Shown here: one piece after another, positions 17,852 to 28,562 of the stretch | Numbering within the stretch: the first letter of the stretch is position 1 | Layout of the letters: each line of letters opens with the position of its first letter | Assembly: GCA_025358525.1 (NCBI GenBank) | Contig: JANYJI010000091.1 | Location: 1 to 32,005, forward strand | Direction of reading: 5' to 3' | DNA: 32,005 bases | Source of the DNA: Chloroflexota bacterium | Lineage (GTDB): Bacteria > Chloroflexota > Limnocylindria > Limnocylindrales > CSP1-4 | Position numbers and translations under genes: made by a program | The notes under the pieces: generated by a model | Seen by the model: the letters and a program-made list of their open reading frames with translations, nothing else | What the model was told of the DNA's origin: nothing | The model's database searches: none

Positions 17852-19401
17852 GCGTCGTCCGTGGTGCCGCCAATGTCGGGAGTGGCCTCGCGCCCGCCAG
17901 AGAGGCGCGGCCTATTCGCGGGGGCGAGCGGATCCACGTGGTCGGCGCCGGCGGCGCCGGCGCCAGCGCGGCGGTGCTGCTGGCCCACCACGCCGGCGCC
18001 GCCGTGAGTGGTTGCGACTCGGGCGGGCCGTCGCCGTACACGCCGCCCATCGAGGCCGCCGGCATTCATCTCGATTGGAGCCACGACGCGAGCCACGTGA
18101 CTGTGGGCAGGCCCGATCGGCTGGCGGTGACAAAGGCCCTGACCGCGATCGAGCCGGACCATTCGGAACTTGCCGCTGCCCGTCGCGCTGGCGTGGCGGT
18201 CGAGCCCTGGCAACAAGTTATCGCCGACGCGGCCGTGGGTAGGACGCTGGTGGGCGTTGCCGGGACACACGGCAAGAGCACGACCTCGGGCTGGCTGGTC
18301 CACGTCCTGGTCGGGGCGGGCCTAGATCCTTCGGCGTTCGTCGGCGCTCTGCTGCCGAGTTCGATTACGGGCGGTCTGCCGTCGACCGCTCGAGAGGGTT
18401 CCGGTAGGCCATTTGTGGTTGAGGCCGACGAGTACGCCGGGAACTTCGACGCCTACCGGCCGGACGTGGCGGTGCTGACTTCGGCCGAGTGGGATCACCC
18501 CGACGTCTTCGTAGACCGCGCCGCCGTGGTCGATTGCTTCGCCGCCTGGCTGGAGGGAGCTGCCCGGACCGTTGCTCGGCCCGTGCTCGTAGCCAATGTC
18601 GGCGACCCGGGCGTTGTGGAAGTCGTCGAGCGGCTGGAGTCCGAGTCGTGGCCGGGCCGAATCCTGCGAACCTGGCTGGAGCCGGGGAGCGGGGCTGGGG
18701 CGTCAAGTCTGCAACCGGCCTCGGACGAGGCCCTGATCGGGTCGATCGTGGCGGCTGACTCGGCCGCAACCACGCTTCGTATCGACGCTGGCGGGCACGT
18801 GGCGCCGTTGATCGTGCGCCTGCGTCTGGCGGGTCGCCACAATGCCTCGAACGCCCTTGGAGTGGCCATGGCGGCACTGGCGCTGGGAGTGCCGCCAGAT
18901 GCCCTCGCCGCGAATCTCGCCAGCTTCGTGGGCGTGGGCCGGCGCCTGGAGCGAAAGGGCGAGGGCAGAGGCGTCGTCGTGTACGACGATTACGGCCATC
19001 ATCCGACCGCCATTCGCGAAACCCTGGCGGCGCTCCGCCAACTGGAGCCGGGCCGGCGCATCTGGGCCGTTTACGAGCCGCTGACCTACCACCGCACAGC
19101 GGCCATGATCGATGAGTTTGCCGAGGTCCTGGCCACGGCCGACGCCGTCGCCATCGCCGACATTTGGGCCAGTCGCGACCCTGACACGACGATAACCTCG
19201 GCCGCCGCCCTGGCTGAGGCGACCGCCCGCCGCAGGCCCGGCCTGATGGCGGCAGCTCCGGGTTCGGTCGAGGCCACGGCAACCTGGCTGGCCAGAGAGG
19301 TGAAGGCCGGTGACGCCGTGCTGGTCATGGGCGGCGGCAAGAGCTATCGAATCGCCGAGCTGCTCGTCGCGGCCCTTCGGGATAACGATCGTGCCCCTTA
19401 A
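17848..19401 (+). CDS. murC: MurC-like UDP-N-acetylmuramate--L-alanine ligase
   Basis: IHVVGAGGAGASAAVLL, VGVAGTHGKSTTSGWL, FVVEADEYAGNF, TSAEWDHPDVF, GRHNASNALGVAMAAL, VVYDDYGHHPTAIRETLAALR; GTG start overlaps the cinA stop. Confidence 0.8.
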   Translation: MSVVRGAANVGSGLAPAREARPIRGGERIHVVGAGGAGASAAVLLAHHAGAAVSGCDSGGPSPYTPPIEAAGIHLDWSHDASHVTVGRPDRLAVTKALTAIEPDHSELAAARRAGVAVEPWQQVIADAAVGRTLVGVAGTHGKSTTSGWLVHVLVGAGLDPSAFVGALLPSSITGGLPSTAREGSGRPFVVEADEYAGNFDAYRPDVAVLTSAEWDHPDVFVDRAAVVDCFAAWLEGAARTVARPVLVANVGDPGVVEVVERLESESWPGRILRTWLEPGSGAGASSLQPASDEALIGSIVAADSAATTLRIDAGGHVAPLIVRLRLAGRHNASNALGVAMAALALGVPPDALAANLASFVGVGRRLERKGEGRGVVVYDDYGHHPTAIRETLAALRQLEPGRRIWAVYEPLTYHRTAAMIDEFAEVLATADAVAIADIWASRDPDTTITSAAALAEATARRRPGLMAAAPGSVEATATWLAREVKAGDAVLVMGGGKSYRIAELLVAALRDNDRAP

Positions 19402-19497
19402 GTTGGCCCGAGTGCGGCACAATTCGATGACTTGGCTTGAATCCCCGCCGTCGAGCCTCGGGCGCGGCGCGGGTAGGTGCAGGAGACGGGAGGGTAA

Positions 19498-19989
19498 ATG
19501 GCAGGCGAATCCTCATTCGACGTAGTCAGCGACTTCGATGATCAGGAGATGCGCAACGCCTTGGACCAGGTCCAGCGCGAGGTGCAGCAGCGCTACGACT
19601 TCAAGGGCGTGACGTACGAGCTCACCCCCTCCAAGACCGAACTCGTGCTGCTGACGGACGATGAGTACCGGGCGAAGGCGATCCGCGAGCTGATCGAGTC
19701 GAAGGCGGTCAGGCGCGGGCTGTCCTTGAAGGTCTTCGACTGGGGCAAAATCGAACCGGCTGGCGGAAACAAGGTCCGGCAGCACATCACTCTGCGTCGA
19801 GGTCTCGACGAGGACATGGCGCGGAAGCTGAGCAAGTTGATCAGGGAAGAGTTCCCCAAATCCAAGCCCCAGATTCAAGGCGATGCCATCCGCGTTTTCG
19901 GCAAGAGTAGAGACGACCTTCAGCGGGTCATCACCCGACTGAAGGAACTCGATGAACCTGTGGCACTACAGTTCACGAACTACCGGTGA
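19498..19989 (+). CDS. YajQ family (DUF520) nucleotide-binding protein
   Basis: SSFDVVSDFDDQEMRNALDQVQREVQQRYDFKG...IREEFPKSKPQIQGDAIRVFGKSRDDLQRVI; SD GGGAGG. Confidence 0.95.
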   Translation: MAGESSFDVVSDFDDQEMRNALDQVQREVQQRYDFKGVTYELTPSKTELVLLTDDEYRAKAIRELIESKAVRRGLSLKVFDWGKIEPAGGNKVRQHITLRRGLDEDMARKLSKLIREEFPKSKPQIQGDAIRVFGKSRDDLQRVITRLKELDEPVALQFTNYR

Positions 19990-20033
19990 GACCCGCCCGG
20001 TATGCCGGCGCGGCGATCTGAAGGAGCTGGGCT

Positions 20034-21914
20034 ATGTCGATGAGTGAGGAGCCAGGCGCCACCGTCACGGTCGGCGCCGCTCTGGCCGAAGGCCTGGCTC
20101 GTGCCGGCGTGAAGATCGCCTTCACGGTTCCGGGCGAGAGCGTGCTGGGTCTGCTCGAAGGGCTGGCTGCCCGACACATCCGAGTGGTGGCCGCACGCCA
20201 CGAGGCTTCGGCTGCCTTTATGGCCGAGTCCGTGGCGCAACTCACCGGACGGCCGGCGCTCTGCATTGCCACACGCGGACCGGGTGCGAGCAATCTGGCT
20301 ATCGGCTTGCACGCGGCCAGGGCCGATTCGGCGCCGGTAATCGCCATCGTCGGTCAGGTTCGGCGAGATGTGCGGGGCCGCGAGGCCTTCCAGGAGATGG
20401 ACCTGGTCCGGACCTTCGAGCCCATCGTCAAGTGGGCCGCCGAGATCAAGGACCCGGGCGAGGCATGGGCGATTCTCGATAGGGCAGTGGGGGTCGCTAC
20501 GAAGGGCCGTCCAGGTCCCGTCCTCATCTCAGTACCCGCCGATGTCATGGATGCCCAGGTCGCCGCCCCGCCTGCCGCGGACACGAAACCTGCCGCAAGC
20601 CGCGTGGAGCACCATCCCGACCCGGATCTGGCCCTCGTCCGCAAGATCCTGCATCTCCTCACCGACGCCCGACGACCGCTGATCCTTGCCGGCGCGGGAG
20701 TCTTGCGCGCCCGCAGCACGGATGCCCTTGTTCGTTTCGCGGAGACGCTTCGCGTACCGGTGGTGGCGTCGTGGCGCCGTGGCGACGTCTTTCCCAACGA
20801 CCATCCGCTCTATCTGGGCATGACCGGTAACGGTGCTCCTTCGAGCGTTCGCGCTCGCCTCGAGGAAGCCGATGCGTTGCTCGTTGTGGGGTCTCGGCTC
20901 GGCGAAATCACTACCTTCGGCTATCAACTTCCTGGCCTCGGAACTCACTGGGCCCAGATTGATTTGGAGCCGCGTGGGGTGCAGAACAGGCCTGATATCG
21001 CCATCGCCGGCGACGTGGCTGCCTTCCTGCGGGTGGCCCAGCGCGTTGTGAATCGCGCTGCCTTCGAGGCCAGCTCACTCGATCAGCGCACAGCCGCGAA
21101 CGCCGCCGATCGAGCTGCCTTCGAGGAATCCTCAGTCGTAGATGCGGGGGCCTGGGACGGGCCCGGCGTCCATCCGGGTCGCGTGGTCTCCACATTGGCA
21201 CGAGTCTTGCCGTCCGACGCCATCATCACAACCGACGCGGGCGATTTCGGCACGTGGGCGGCACGTGGCCTCCGGTTCCACCGCCCCGGAACGTTCATTG
21301 CCTCGACGGCCGGACCGATGGGCTATGCGCTGCCGGCCGCGATCGGTGCAGTCCTGGCGCGACCCGGGCGGTTGGGCGTGGCCCTGGCCGGCGACGGGGG
21401 CTTCGCCATGACCATGGCCGATCTCGAGACGGCCGTGAGGGAGCGGGTCCGCCTCATCGCGCTCGTCTTCGACAACGGGCGCTACGGCACGATTTGGCGC
21501 CAGCAGGATGAACGTGGCACGAACGGTGGACTGGCTACGCGGCTCGGGGCGGTCGATTTCGCGGCTGTTGCGGACGCCTGCGGGGCGCTGGGACTGACCG
21601 TCCGGACCGACGCGGAGTTCGAGCCGGCGCTGCGCCAGGCTATCGAAGCGGGCCGGCCGGCGTTGCTGCACCTCACTCTGGATCCGCGCTGGTCCACGGT
21701 CGAGGCCGGTCTGGCCGCGTTCCAGCGTGAAGCGCAGGCGGAACGAGCGGTCGCCGAGTCCGACGTGAGGGCCGAGGTGGAGCCCGATCTGGCGTTGGCA
21801 GCCGACCTCTCGGTTGGGGCCGACGTGCCGATTGAGCCCGACTTGCCACTCGCCCCCGAGCCCGACTTGCCACTCGCCCCCGAGCCCGATCCATCGCTCG
21901 CGGCGGGAGTGTAG
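20034..21914 (+). CDS. Thiamine-diphosphate-dependent enzyme, acetolactate synthase large-subunit-like, with repetitive acidic/proline C-tail
   Basis: VPGESVLGLLEGLA, ATRGPGASNLAIGLHAARADSAPVIAIVGQV, LAGDGGFAMTMADLETAVRERVRLIALVFDNGRYGTI. Confidence 0.88.
   Translation: MSMSEEPGATVTVGAALAEGLARAGVKIAFTVPGESVLGLLEGLAARHIRVVAARHEASAAFMAESVAQLTGRPALCIATRGPGASNLAIGLHAARADSAPVIAIVGQVRRDVRGREAFQEMDLVRTFEPIVKWAAEIKDPGEAWAILDRAVGVATKGRPGPVLISVPADVMDAQVAAPPAADTKPAASRVEHHPDPDLALVRKILHLLTDARRPLILAGAGVLRARSTDALVRFAETLRVPVVASWRRGDVFPNDHPLYLGMTGNGAPSSVRARLEEADALLVVGSRLGEITTFGYQLPGLGTHWAQIDLEPRGVQNRPDIAIAGDVAAFLRVAQRVVNRAAFEASSLDQRTAANAADRAAFEESSVVDAGAWDGPGVHPGRVVSTLARVLPSDAIITTDAGDFGTWAARGLRFHRPGTFIASTAGPMGYALPAAIGAVLARPGRLGVALAGDGGFAMTMADLETAVRERVRLIALVFDNGRYGTIWRQQDERGTNGGLATRLGAVDFAAVADACGALGLTVRTDAEFEPALRQAIEAGRPALLHLTLDPRWSTVEAGLAAFQREAQAERAVAESDVRAEVEPDLALAADLSVGADVPIEPDLPLAPEPDLPLAPEPDPSLAAGV
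21834..21889 (+). repeat. 24-nt tandem repeat (2 perfect copies plus partial 3rd) encoding EPDLPLAP
   Basis: gagcccgacttgccactcgccccc at 21834-21857 and 21858-21881, then gagcccga. Confidence 0.95.
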
Positions 21915-21919
21915 CGCGG

Positions 21920-23401
21920 TCAGACCTGTGGCTGGCCCCGGCGGCGCTCCAGAACGAGCGCGTTGCGCCGCTCGTGGAGTCGCATCTCGAGGCCTACGGG
22001 GTAGATGTGCGGATTCAGCAGCCGCCTGATAGCCGGATGGAGGGCCGCGATCTGGGCACGAGCGCGATCCCGAACCTCATCGAGTGTGGGCGCCGGTCGA
22101 GTTCGCTTCCCGGACCTCATCACCGGCTCGACCATTTCCTGGGGTCGCCAGCCGCGCTCGATGGCCCGCATGTGCAACGAATCGGCCGGGTCCACGATGA
22201 CATCGCCATCGGGCGGAGCCGGCAGATCCTCGTCGTAGATCATGTCGGCCCGGAATTGACCCGTATCGTCCACGAAGCGCCGAACGCCCAGCACGCCCGG
22301 AATGGAGATTTTGGCGCTGTGCTCCGAAAGCTTGATCGGGTACCGCCAGCCTCCCGGTTCGCAGATCGCAGTCAGTTTGTAGATTGCCCCCAGCGCCGGC
22401 TGGTCGTAGCAGGTGTCGAGCCTGGTCCCGACGCCCCAGATGTCGACCCGAGCCCCTTGTTCGCGGAGCGAGGCGATCGTGTGCTCGTCGAGGTCGTTGG
22501 AAGCCACGATCTTCGTGTCGCTGAAGCCTGCCTCGTCCAACATGCGGCGGGCCTCGATCGAAAGATAGGCGAGGTCGCCCGAATCGAGCCTGATGGCAGC
22601 CAGCACGCGGCCGCTGGGCTGGAGCCGCCGGCCAGTCTGAATGGCGTGAGCGACTCCTGCCAGTGATTCGTACGTGTCCACGAGCAGCGTGACGTTGTCC
22701 GGCTGGGCATCGGCGTAGGCGTCGAAGGCGCGCTGCTCGTCGTCGAAGACCTGGACCCACGAGTGGGCGTGCGTGCCCCGCACCGGGATGCCGAATAGGC
22801 GTCCTGCAAGAACATTGGAGGTAGCGGCCACGCCACCGATGTAGGCGGCGCGCGCGGCCGACAGCGCCCCGTCGGGCCCTTGCGCCCGCCGCAGGCCAAA
22901 CTCCAGAATGGACCCGCCGCCGGCAGCCTCGACGATTCGGGCCGCTTTGGTCGCCACCAGCGTCTGAAATCCGACCACCGTGAGCAACATGCTCTCGACG
23001 AGCTGTGCCTGGAGGAGCGGTCCCCGGATGCGAACGAGCGGTTCGTGGGCAAAGACGACCGTGCCCTCTGGGATGGCGTCGACGTCGCAAGTGAACCGGA
23101 AGGCGGCCAGGCCATCGAGGAAGTCAGGACGGAAGAGAGAGTTGTCGCCGGTTCCGCGGAGGCTTCGCAGATGCTCGATGTCCTCTGGCTCGAAGCGCAT
23201 CTGCCCGAGTATCTCCAGGGCATCATCGAGCCCCGCCGCGATGGCATAGCCACCGCCGAAGGGCAATGAGCGGAAGCTGAGCGAGAAGACGGCCTCTCGG
23301 TCCGCGACGCCGGTGGCCTGGTAGCCGGCGCCCATCGTGAGCTCGTACAGGTCGGTCAGGGTCGACAGGCTCGGGCGGTAGACGTCAGATACGCGGGACA
23401 C
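21920..23401 (-). CDS. pncB: Nicotinate phosphoribosyltransferase
   Basis: STLTDLYELTMGAGY, ILEFGLRRAQGPDGALSAARAAYIGG, GTHAHSWVQVF, IRLDSGDLAYLSIEARRMLD, IVASNDLDEHTI; GTG start at 23401 chosen because the longer ORF start overlaps the upstream gene. Confidence 0.92.
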   Translation of the reverse strand: MSRVSDVYRPSLSTLTDLYELTMGAGYQATGVADREAVFSLSFRSLPFGGGYAIAAGLDDALEILGQMRFEPEDIEHLRSLRGTGDNSLFRPDFLDGLAAFRFTCDVDAIPEGTVVFAHEPLVRIRGPLLQAQLVESMLLTVVGFQTLVATKAARIVEAAGGGSILEFGLRRAQGPDGALSAARAAYIGGVAATSNVLAGRLFGIPVRGTHAHSWVQVFDDEQRAFDAYADAQPDNVTLLVDTYESLAGVAHAIQTGRRLQPSGRVLAAIRLDSGDLAYLSIEARRMLDEAGFSDTKIVASNDLDEHTIASLREQGARVDIWGVGTRLDTCYDQPALGAIYKLTAICEPGGWRYPIKLSEHSAKISIPGVLGVRRFVDDTGQFRADMIYDEDLPAPPDGDVIVDPADSLHMRAIERGWRPQEMVEPVMRSGKRTRPAPTLDEVRDRARAQIAALHPAIRRLLNPHIYPVGLEMRLHERRNALVLERRRGQPQV

Positions 23402-24152
23402 GTCGGCCTCGTTTGGGAGGCGCAGTTTGTGGCAAGGCTGGCAGAGGGACGGCCTCCGGGACGGGATCTGACTGGGCTCCGACCCTCCTCGCTGTCGCAC
23501 CGCCAATCCCGGGCTCTCTGGCTCGGGCGTCCTTGCCGGCGCGAGGAGCGTCCATCACGGTCTCCCAAATAGCCTCGAGCGTGCCGATGATCGTCGCCAC
23601 GAGCACCCCCACGGTGGGATTTGAGACGGTGATCGGCTCAATCGCGTTGGGGTGGTGGCTCTCGAGCATCTTGAGGTGACCGGGGTAAATGGACTCAAGG
23701 GTGGTTCCCTCGAGCAGGGTGAGGCCGGCGTCCACCGCCCGTCCCGCCACCGCCCGCATGTCGGTGTCCGTCTGGTAGATGATGGGCTGCGGCTCTCCGC
23801 CGGCCCGGAGGGGTAGTGGCGTAGGCAGGGCAACGAGCAGGGCAGCGATGTCGGCCGTTGCCTCACGGGATAGACCTTGGCCGCGGCGGAAGATGGGGCC
23901 GCCTCCCTCGGGCCAGTTAGTCTCGATGCGGGTCCGCAGCGACAGCAGCCGAATCCGGCACGTGTCGACAGTGTCCATGCCGCGCAGCTCGACAAGTCGA
24001 GCGGCCAGGATTGCCCTCGCCGATTCCATTGGAGGCGTCTCCGACTGTTCGGGTTCGGCGGACTTCGCGGCCTCGGCGGACTGTTCGGCCTCGGCGGACT
24101 TCGCGGCTCGGTGGGAGTCGCCGGATCTGGCGGGCTGGCCCGTAGCGCTCAC
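23385..24152 (-). CDS. Hypothetical protein, upstream of and overlapping pncB
   Basis: Open frame; on the minus strand AGGAG sits 6 nt before GTG 24152; start VSATGQPARSGDSH...; no family recognised. Confidence 0.55.
   Translation of the reverse strand: MSATGQPARSGDSHRAAKSAEAEQSAEAAKSAEPEQSETPPMESARAILAARLVELRGMDTVDTCRIRLLSLRTRIETNWPEGGGPIFRRGQGLSREATADIAALLVALPTPLPLRAGGEPQPIIYQTDTDMRAVAGRAVDAGLTLLEGTTLESIYPGHLKMLESHHPNAIEPITVSNPTVGVLVATIIGTLEAIWETVMDAPRAGKDARAREPGIGGATARRVGAQSDPVPEAVPLPALPQTAPPKRGRRVPRI
24057..24110. repeat. 18-nt imperfect tandem repeat encoding SAE-rich segment
   Basis: ggcggacttcgcggcctc / ggcggactgttcggcctc / ggcggacttcgcggctcg, preceded by a degenerate copy; in frame in the minus-strand hypothetical gene. 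Confidence 0.85.
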
Positions 24153-24362
24153 TTGACTCTCCTGGTATTTGCGAGCCACACCCACGTCTCGCCAGATCAG
24201 GATAGCGATCTCACGCAATGACCCTGCTTCGGCCTCCACGAGTAGCGCGGCCGGCGGTCCGTCGCGCTACACTCGACGAGGATTGCCTGGCTCCGCGGCC
24301 GGACGGGGGAATTGGGTCGCACAAGGCGCGTCCCGCGGAAGCCGGGCGCGTGAGAGATACCG

Positions 24363-26621
<2,259 letters not shown>

Positions 26622-26664
26622 GGGAGCGGCGCTTGGGCAGGCACGACGAGCCTCCCGGTCTGAG

Positions 26665-27105
26665 CTACTTCGCCGTCGGGCCTACCAGGAACACCGGATG
26701 GCGCGCGGCTTCGGCCTCGAACGCGACCAGCGGCGAGTCTGGGGCGGCATCGAAGTAGGAGCGAGTGATGCGCACCTTGGTGGCGTAGGCCTTGAGTACC
26801 GGCGCGCTTTCGGACGGACCCAGTTCGGCGATGGAGACGACCTCTGATAGATTGCCTCGGGTGAGAGTCACCCGGCCGGCCGCTCGGGCGTTGTGGACCC
26901 AGGCGACCTCCCCGTACGGAGCCACAAGCCAGCGCTTGTCGCCTACCAGCACCAGCGATACTGGAGTGGAGCGGGGTAGTCCGCTCTTGCGCCCCGTGAC
27001 CGTCAGTATGTAGTTGTTGGTGGGCCCGACTCCGAGCCTGGCGAGTCGTTGCGCGATGCGATTCACGACGCGGATGCCCGCTGTCAGCCGGTAGGTTCTC
27101 GCCAA
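26665..27105 (-). CDS. Nitroreductase / deazaflavin (F420)-dependent oxidoreductase, DUF385-like
   Basis: YILTVTGRKSGLPRSTPVSLVLVGDKRWLVAPYGEVAWVHNARAAGRVTLTRG; minus-strand AAGGAG followed by TTG at 27105 supports this start. Confidence 0.8.
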   Translation of the reverse strand: MARTYRLTAGIRVVNRIAQRLARLGVGPTNNYILTVTGRKSGLPRSTPVSLVLVGDKRWLVAPYGEVAWVHNARAAGRVTLTRGNLSEVVSIAELGPSESAPVLKAYATKVRITRSYFDAAPDSPLVAFEAEAARHPVFLVGPTAK

Positions 27106-27284
27106 CGTGATACTCCTTATGCGGGCCGAGCGGCCTTCTGAATTGTAGGAGCGACGGGCTGGCGGTCTCCAGAGTCGGCGAGTGGGCCTGCGGGTTGACG
27201 CTACAATCTGGACCCGCGAAGAACCTGGCGGTCTGGCTCGACCGCGTCCGGCCGTGAGCCAATGAAATCTCGGAGGCCAACGGC

Positions 27285-28124
27285 ATGAACTCAGTTCCAA
27301 ACGTGAAGCTCAGCAACGGCGTCGACATCCCGCAGCTCGGGTTCGGCGTCTTCCAAATCAAGGCGGAGGAGACCAGGGCGGCGACGCTCGAGGCCCTCAA
27401 GGTCGGCTACCGGCATATCGACACGGCCGAGATGTACGGCAACGAGCGCGAGGTCGCGGAGGGCATTCGAGAATCCGGCATCGCTAGGGCCGAAGTTTTC
27501 GTGACGAGCAAGCTCAACAACGGCTTCCACGCCCAGGACGACGCTCTCGCGGCGTTCGACCGATCCCTCGAGGCCATGAAGTTCGACTATCTCGATCTCT
27601 TCCTGATCCACTGGCCGCTGCCGGCGGTGGGCGATTTCGTGCAGACATGGAAGGCGCTCGAGGAGATCCATCGCTCCGGCCGCGTCCGAGCCATAGGCGT
27701 CTCGAACTTCCAGGTGCACCATCTCGAACGCCTGGCCTTGGAGACCACAATCGTTCCCGCGGTCAATCAGATCGAGATCCACCCGTACTTCACCCAGGAC
27801 GACCTTCGAGCGTTTGACAGGGAGCATGGGATTGCCACGGAAGCGTGGTCGCCGCTCGCGCAAGGGCAGGTGCTAGACGATCCGACCATCGTCCGCGTAG
27901 CCAAGCGGCTGAGCCGAACGCCGGCACAGGTCACCCTTCGCTGGCACATCCAGCGGGGCGACATCGTTTTCCCGAAATCCACGACCCCCGAGCGAATCGC
28001 CGAGAACTTTGCGCTCTTCGACTTCGAGCTGGCGAGCGAAGATATGGCGGCGATCACCGCCCTCCATCGCAACGGCCGACGCGGCCCGAACCCGGACGAG
28101 TTCAACTGGATCCCTGACCGCTGA
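27285..28124 (+). CDS. Aldo/keto reductase
   Basis: VPNVKLSNGVDIPQLGFGVFQI, GYRHIDTAEMYGNEREV, LDLFLIHWP, VRAIGVSNFQVHHLERL, NQIEIHPYFTQDDLRAFDREHGI, VFPKSTTPERIAENFALFDFEL. Confidence 0.96.
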   Translation: MNSVPNVKLSNGVDIPQLGFGVFQIKAEETRAATLEALKVGYRHIDTAEMYGNEREVAEGIRESGIARAEVFVTSKLNNGFHAQDDALAAFDRSLEAMKFDYLDLFLIHWPLPAVGDFVQTWKALEEIHRSGRVRAIGVSNFQVHHLERLALETTIVPAVNQIEIHPYFTQDDLRAFDREHGIATEAWSPLAQGQVLDDPTIVRVAKRLSRTPAQVTLRWHIQRGDIVFPKSTTPERIAENFALFDFELASEDMAAITALHRNGRRGPNPDEFNWIPDR

Positions 28125-28156
28125 GGCGCCTTCCAACCGAGGTTAGCCGCACCGCT

Positions 28157-28186
28157 GTAAAGACTGCCTCACCCGGAGTAAAGACT
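28157..28186. promoter_or_regulatory. Paired direct repeat GTAAAGACT with 21-bp spacing (possible operator)
   Basis: gtaaagact at 28157-28165 and 28178-28186 in the aldo/keto reductase downstream region, before the regulator locus. Confidence 0.35.
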
Positions 28187-28327
28187 CCCGCCTGCCGAAT
28201 GAGGAGTTCGTCCTCGCCAGATCTGTATGGCCCCCAGATGGCACGGAGACTCCGCGCCCCTAACGTCGTCAGTACGCATTGATCCGCGGATAAGCGGACA
28301 AGCAGACGACGAAAGGATCGGCCGACG

Positions 28328-28552
28328 ATGGATGCGACGACTTCATATCGACTGGCGAAGGCACGAATGGCCGAACTCCAAGCCGAAGCGGCCGGTTCCC
28401 GGCTGGCAGCGGCAGGGGCGAGGGCGCAGAAGCTGCGACGCGAGAACTGCAAGCCGAGCCTGTTTGAGCGAGTGCTCCAGCTGACCTCCGCGCGGCTCGC
28501 CCGACGCACCAGCCTATTCGCCCCTCGGTCCGGAGCCTCCGACTGCACGTGA
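28328..28552 (+). CDS. Small hypothetical protein
   Basis: MDATTSYRLAKARMAELQAEAAGSRLAAAGARAQKLRREN..., helical composition; weak SD (GAAAGGA) upstream. Confidence 0.4.
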   Translation: MDATTSYRLAKARMAELQAEAAGSRLAAAGARAQKLRRENCKPSLFERVLQLTSARLARRTSLFAPRSGASDCT

Positions 28553-28562
28553 CGGCCCTAAG

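Noticed and set aside
18365-19282. 305-aa minus-strand ORF opposite murC
   Set aside because: Arg/Pro-rich low-complexity translation, typical GC-driven spurious ORF
22077-23090. 337-aa minus-strand ORF overlapping pncB in another frame
   Set aside because: Arg-rich out-of-frame translation of a confident gene
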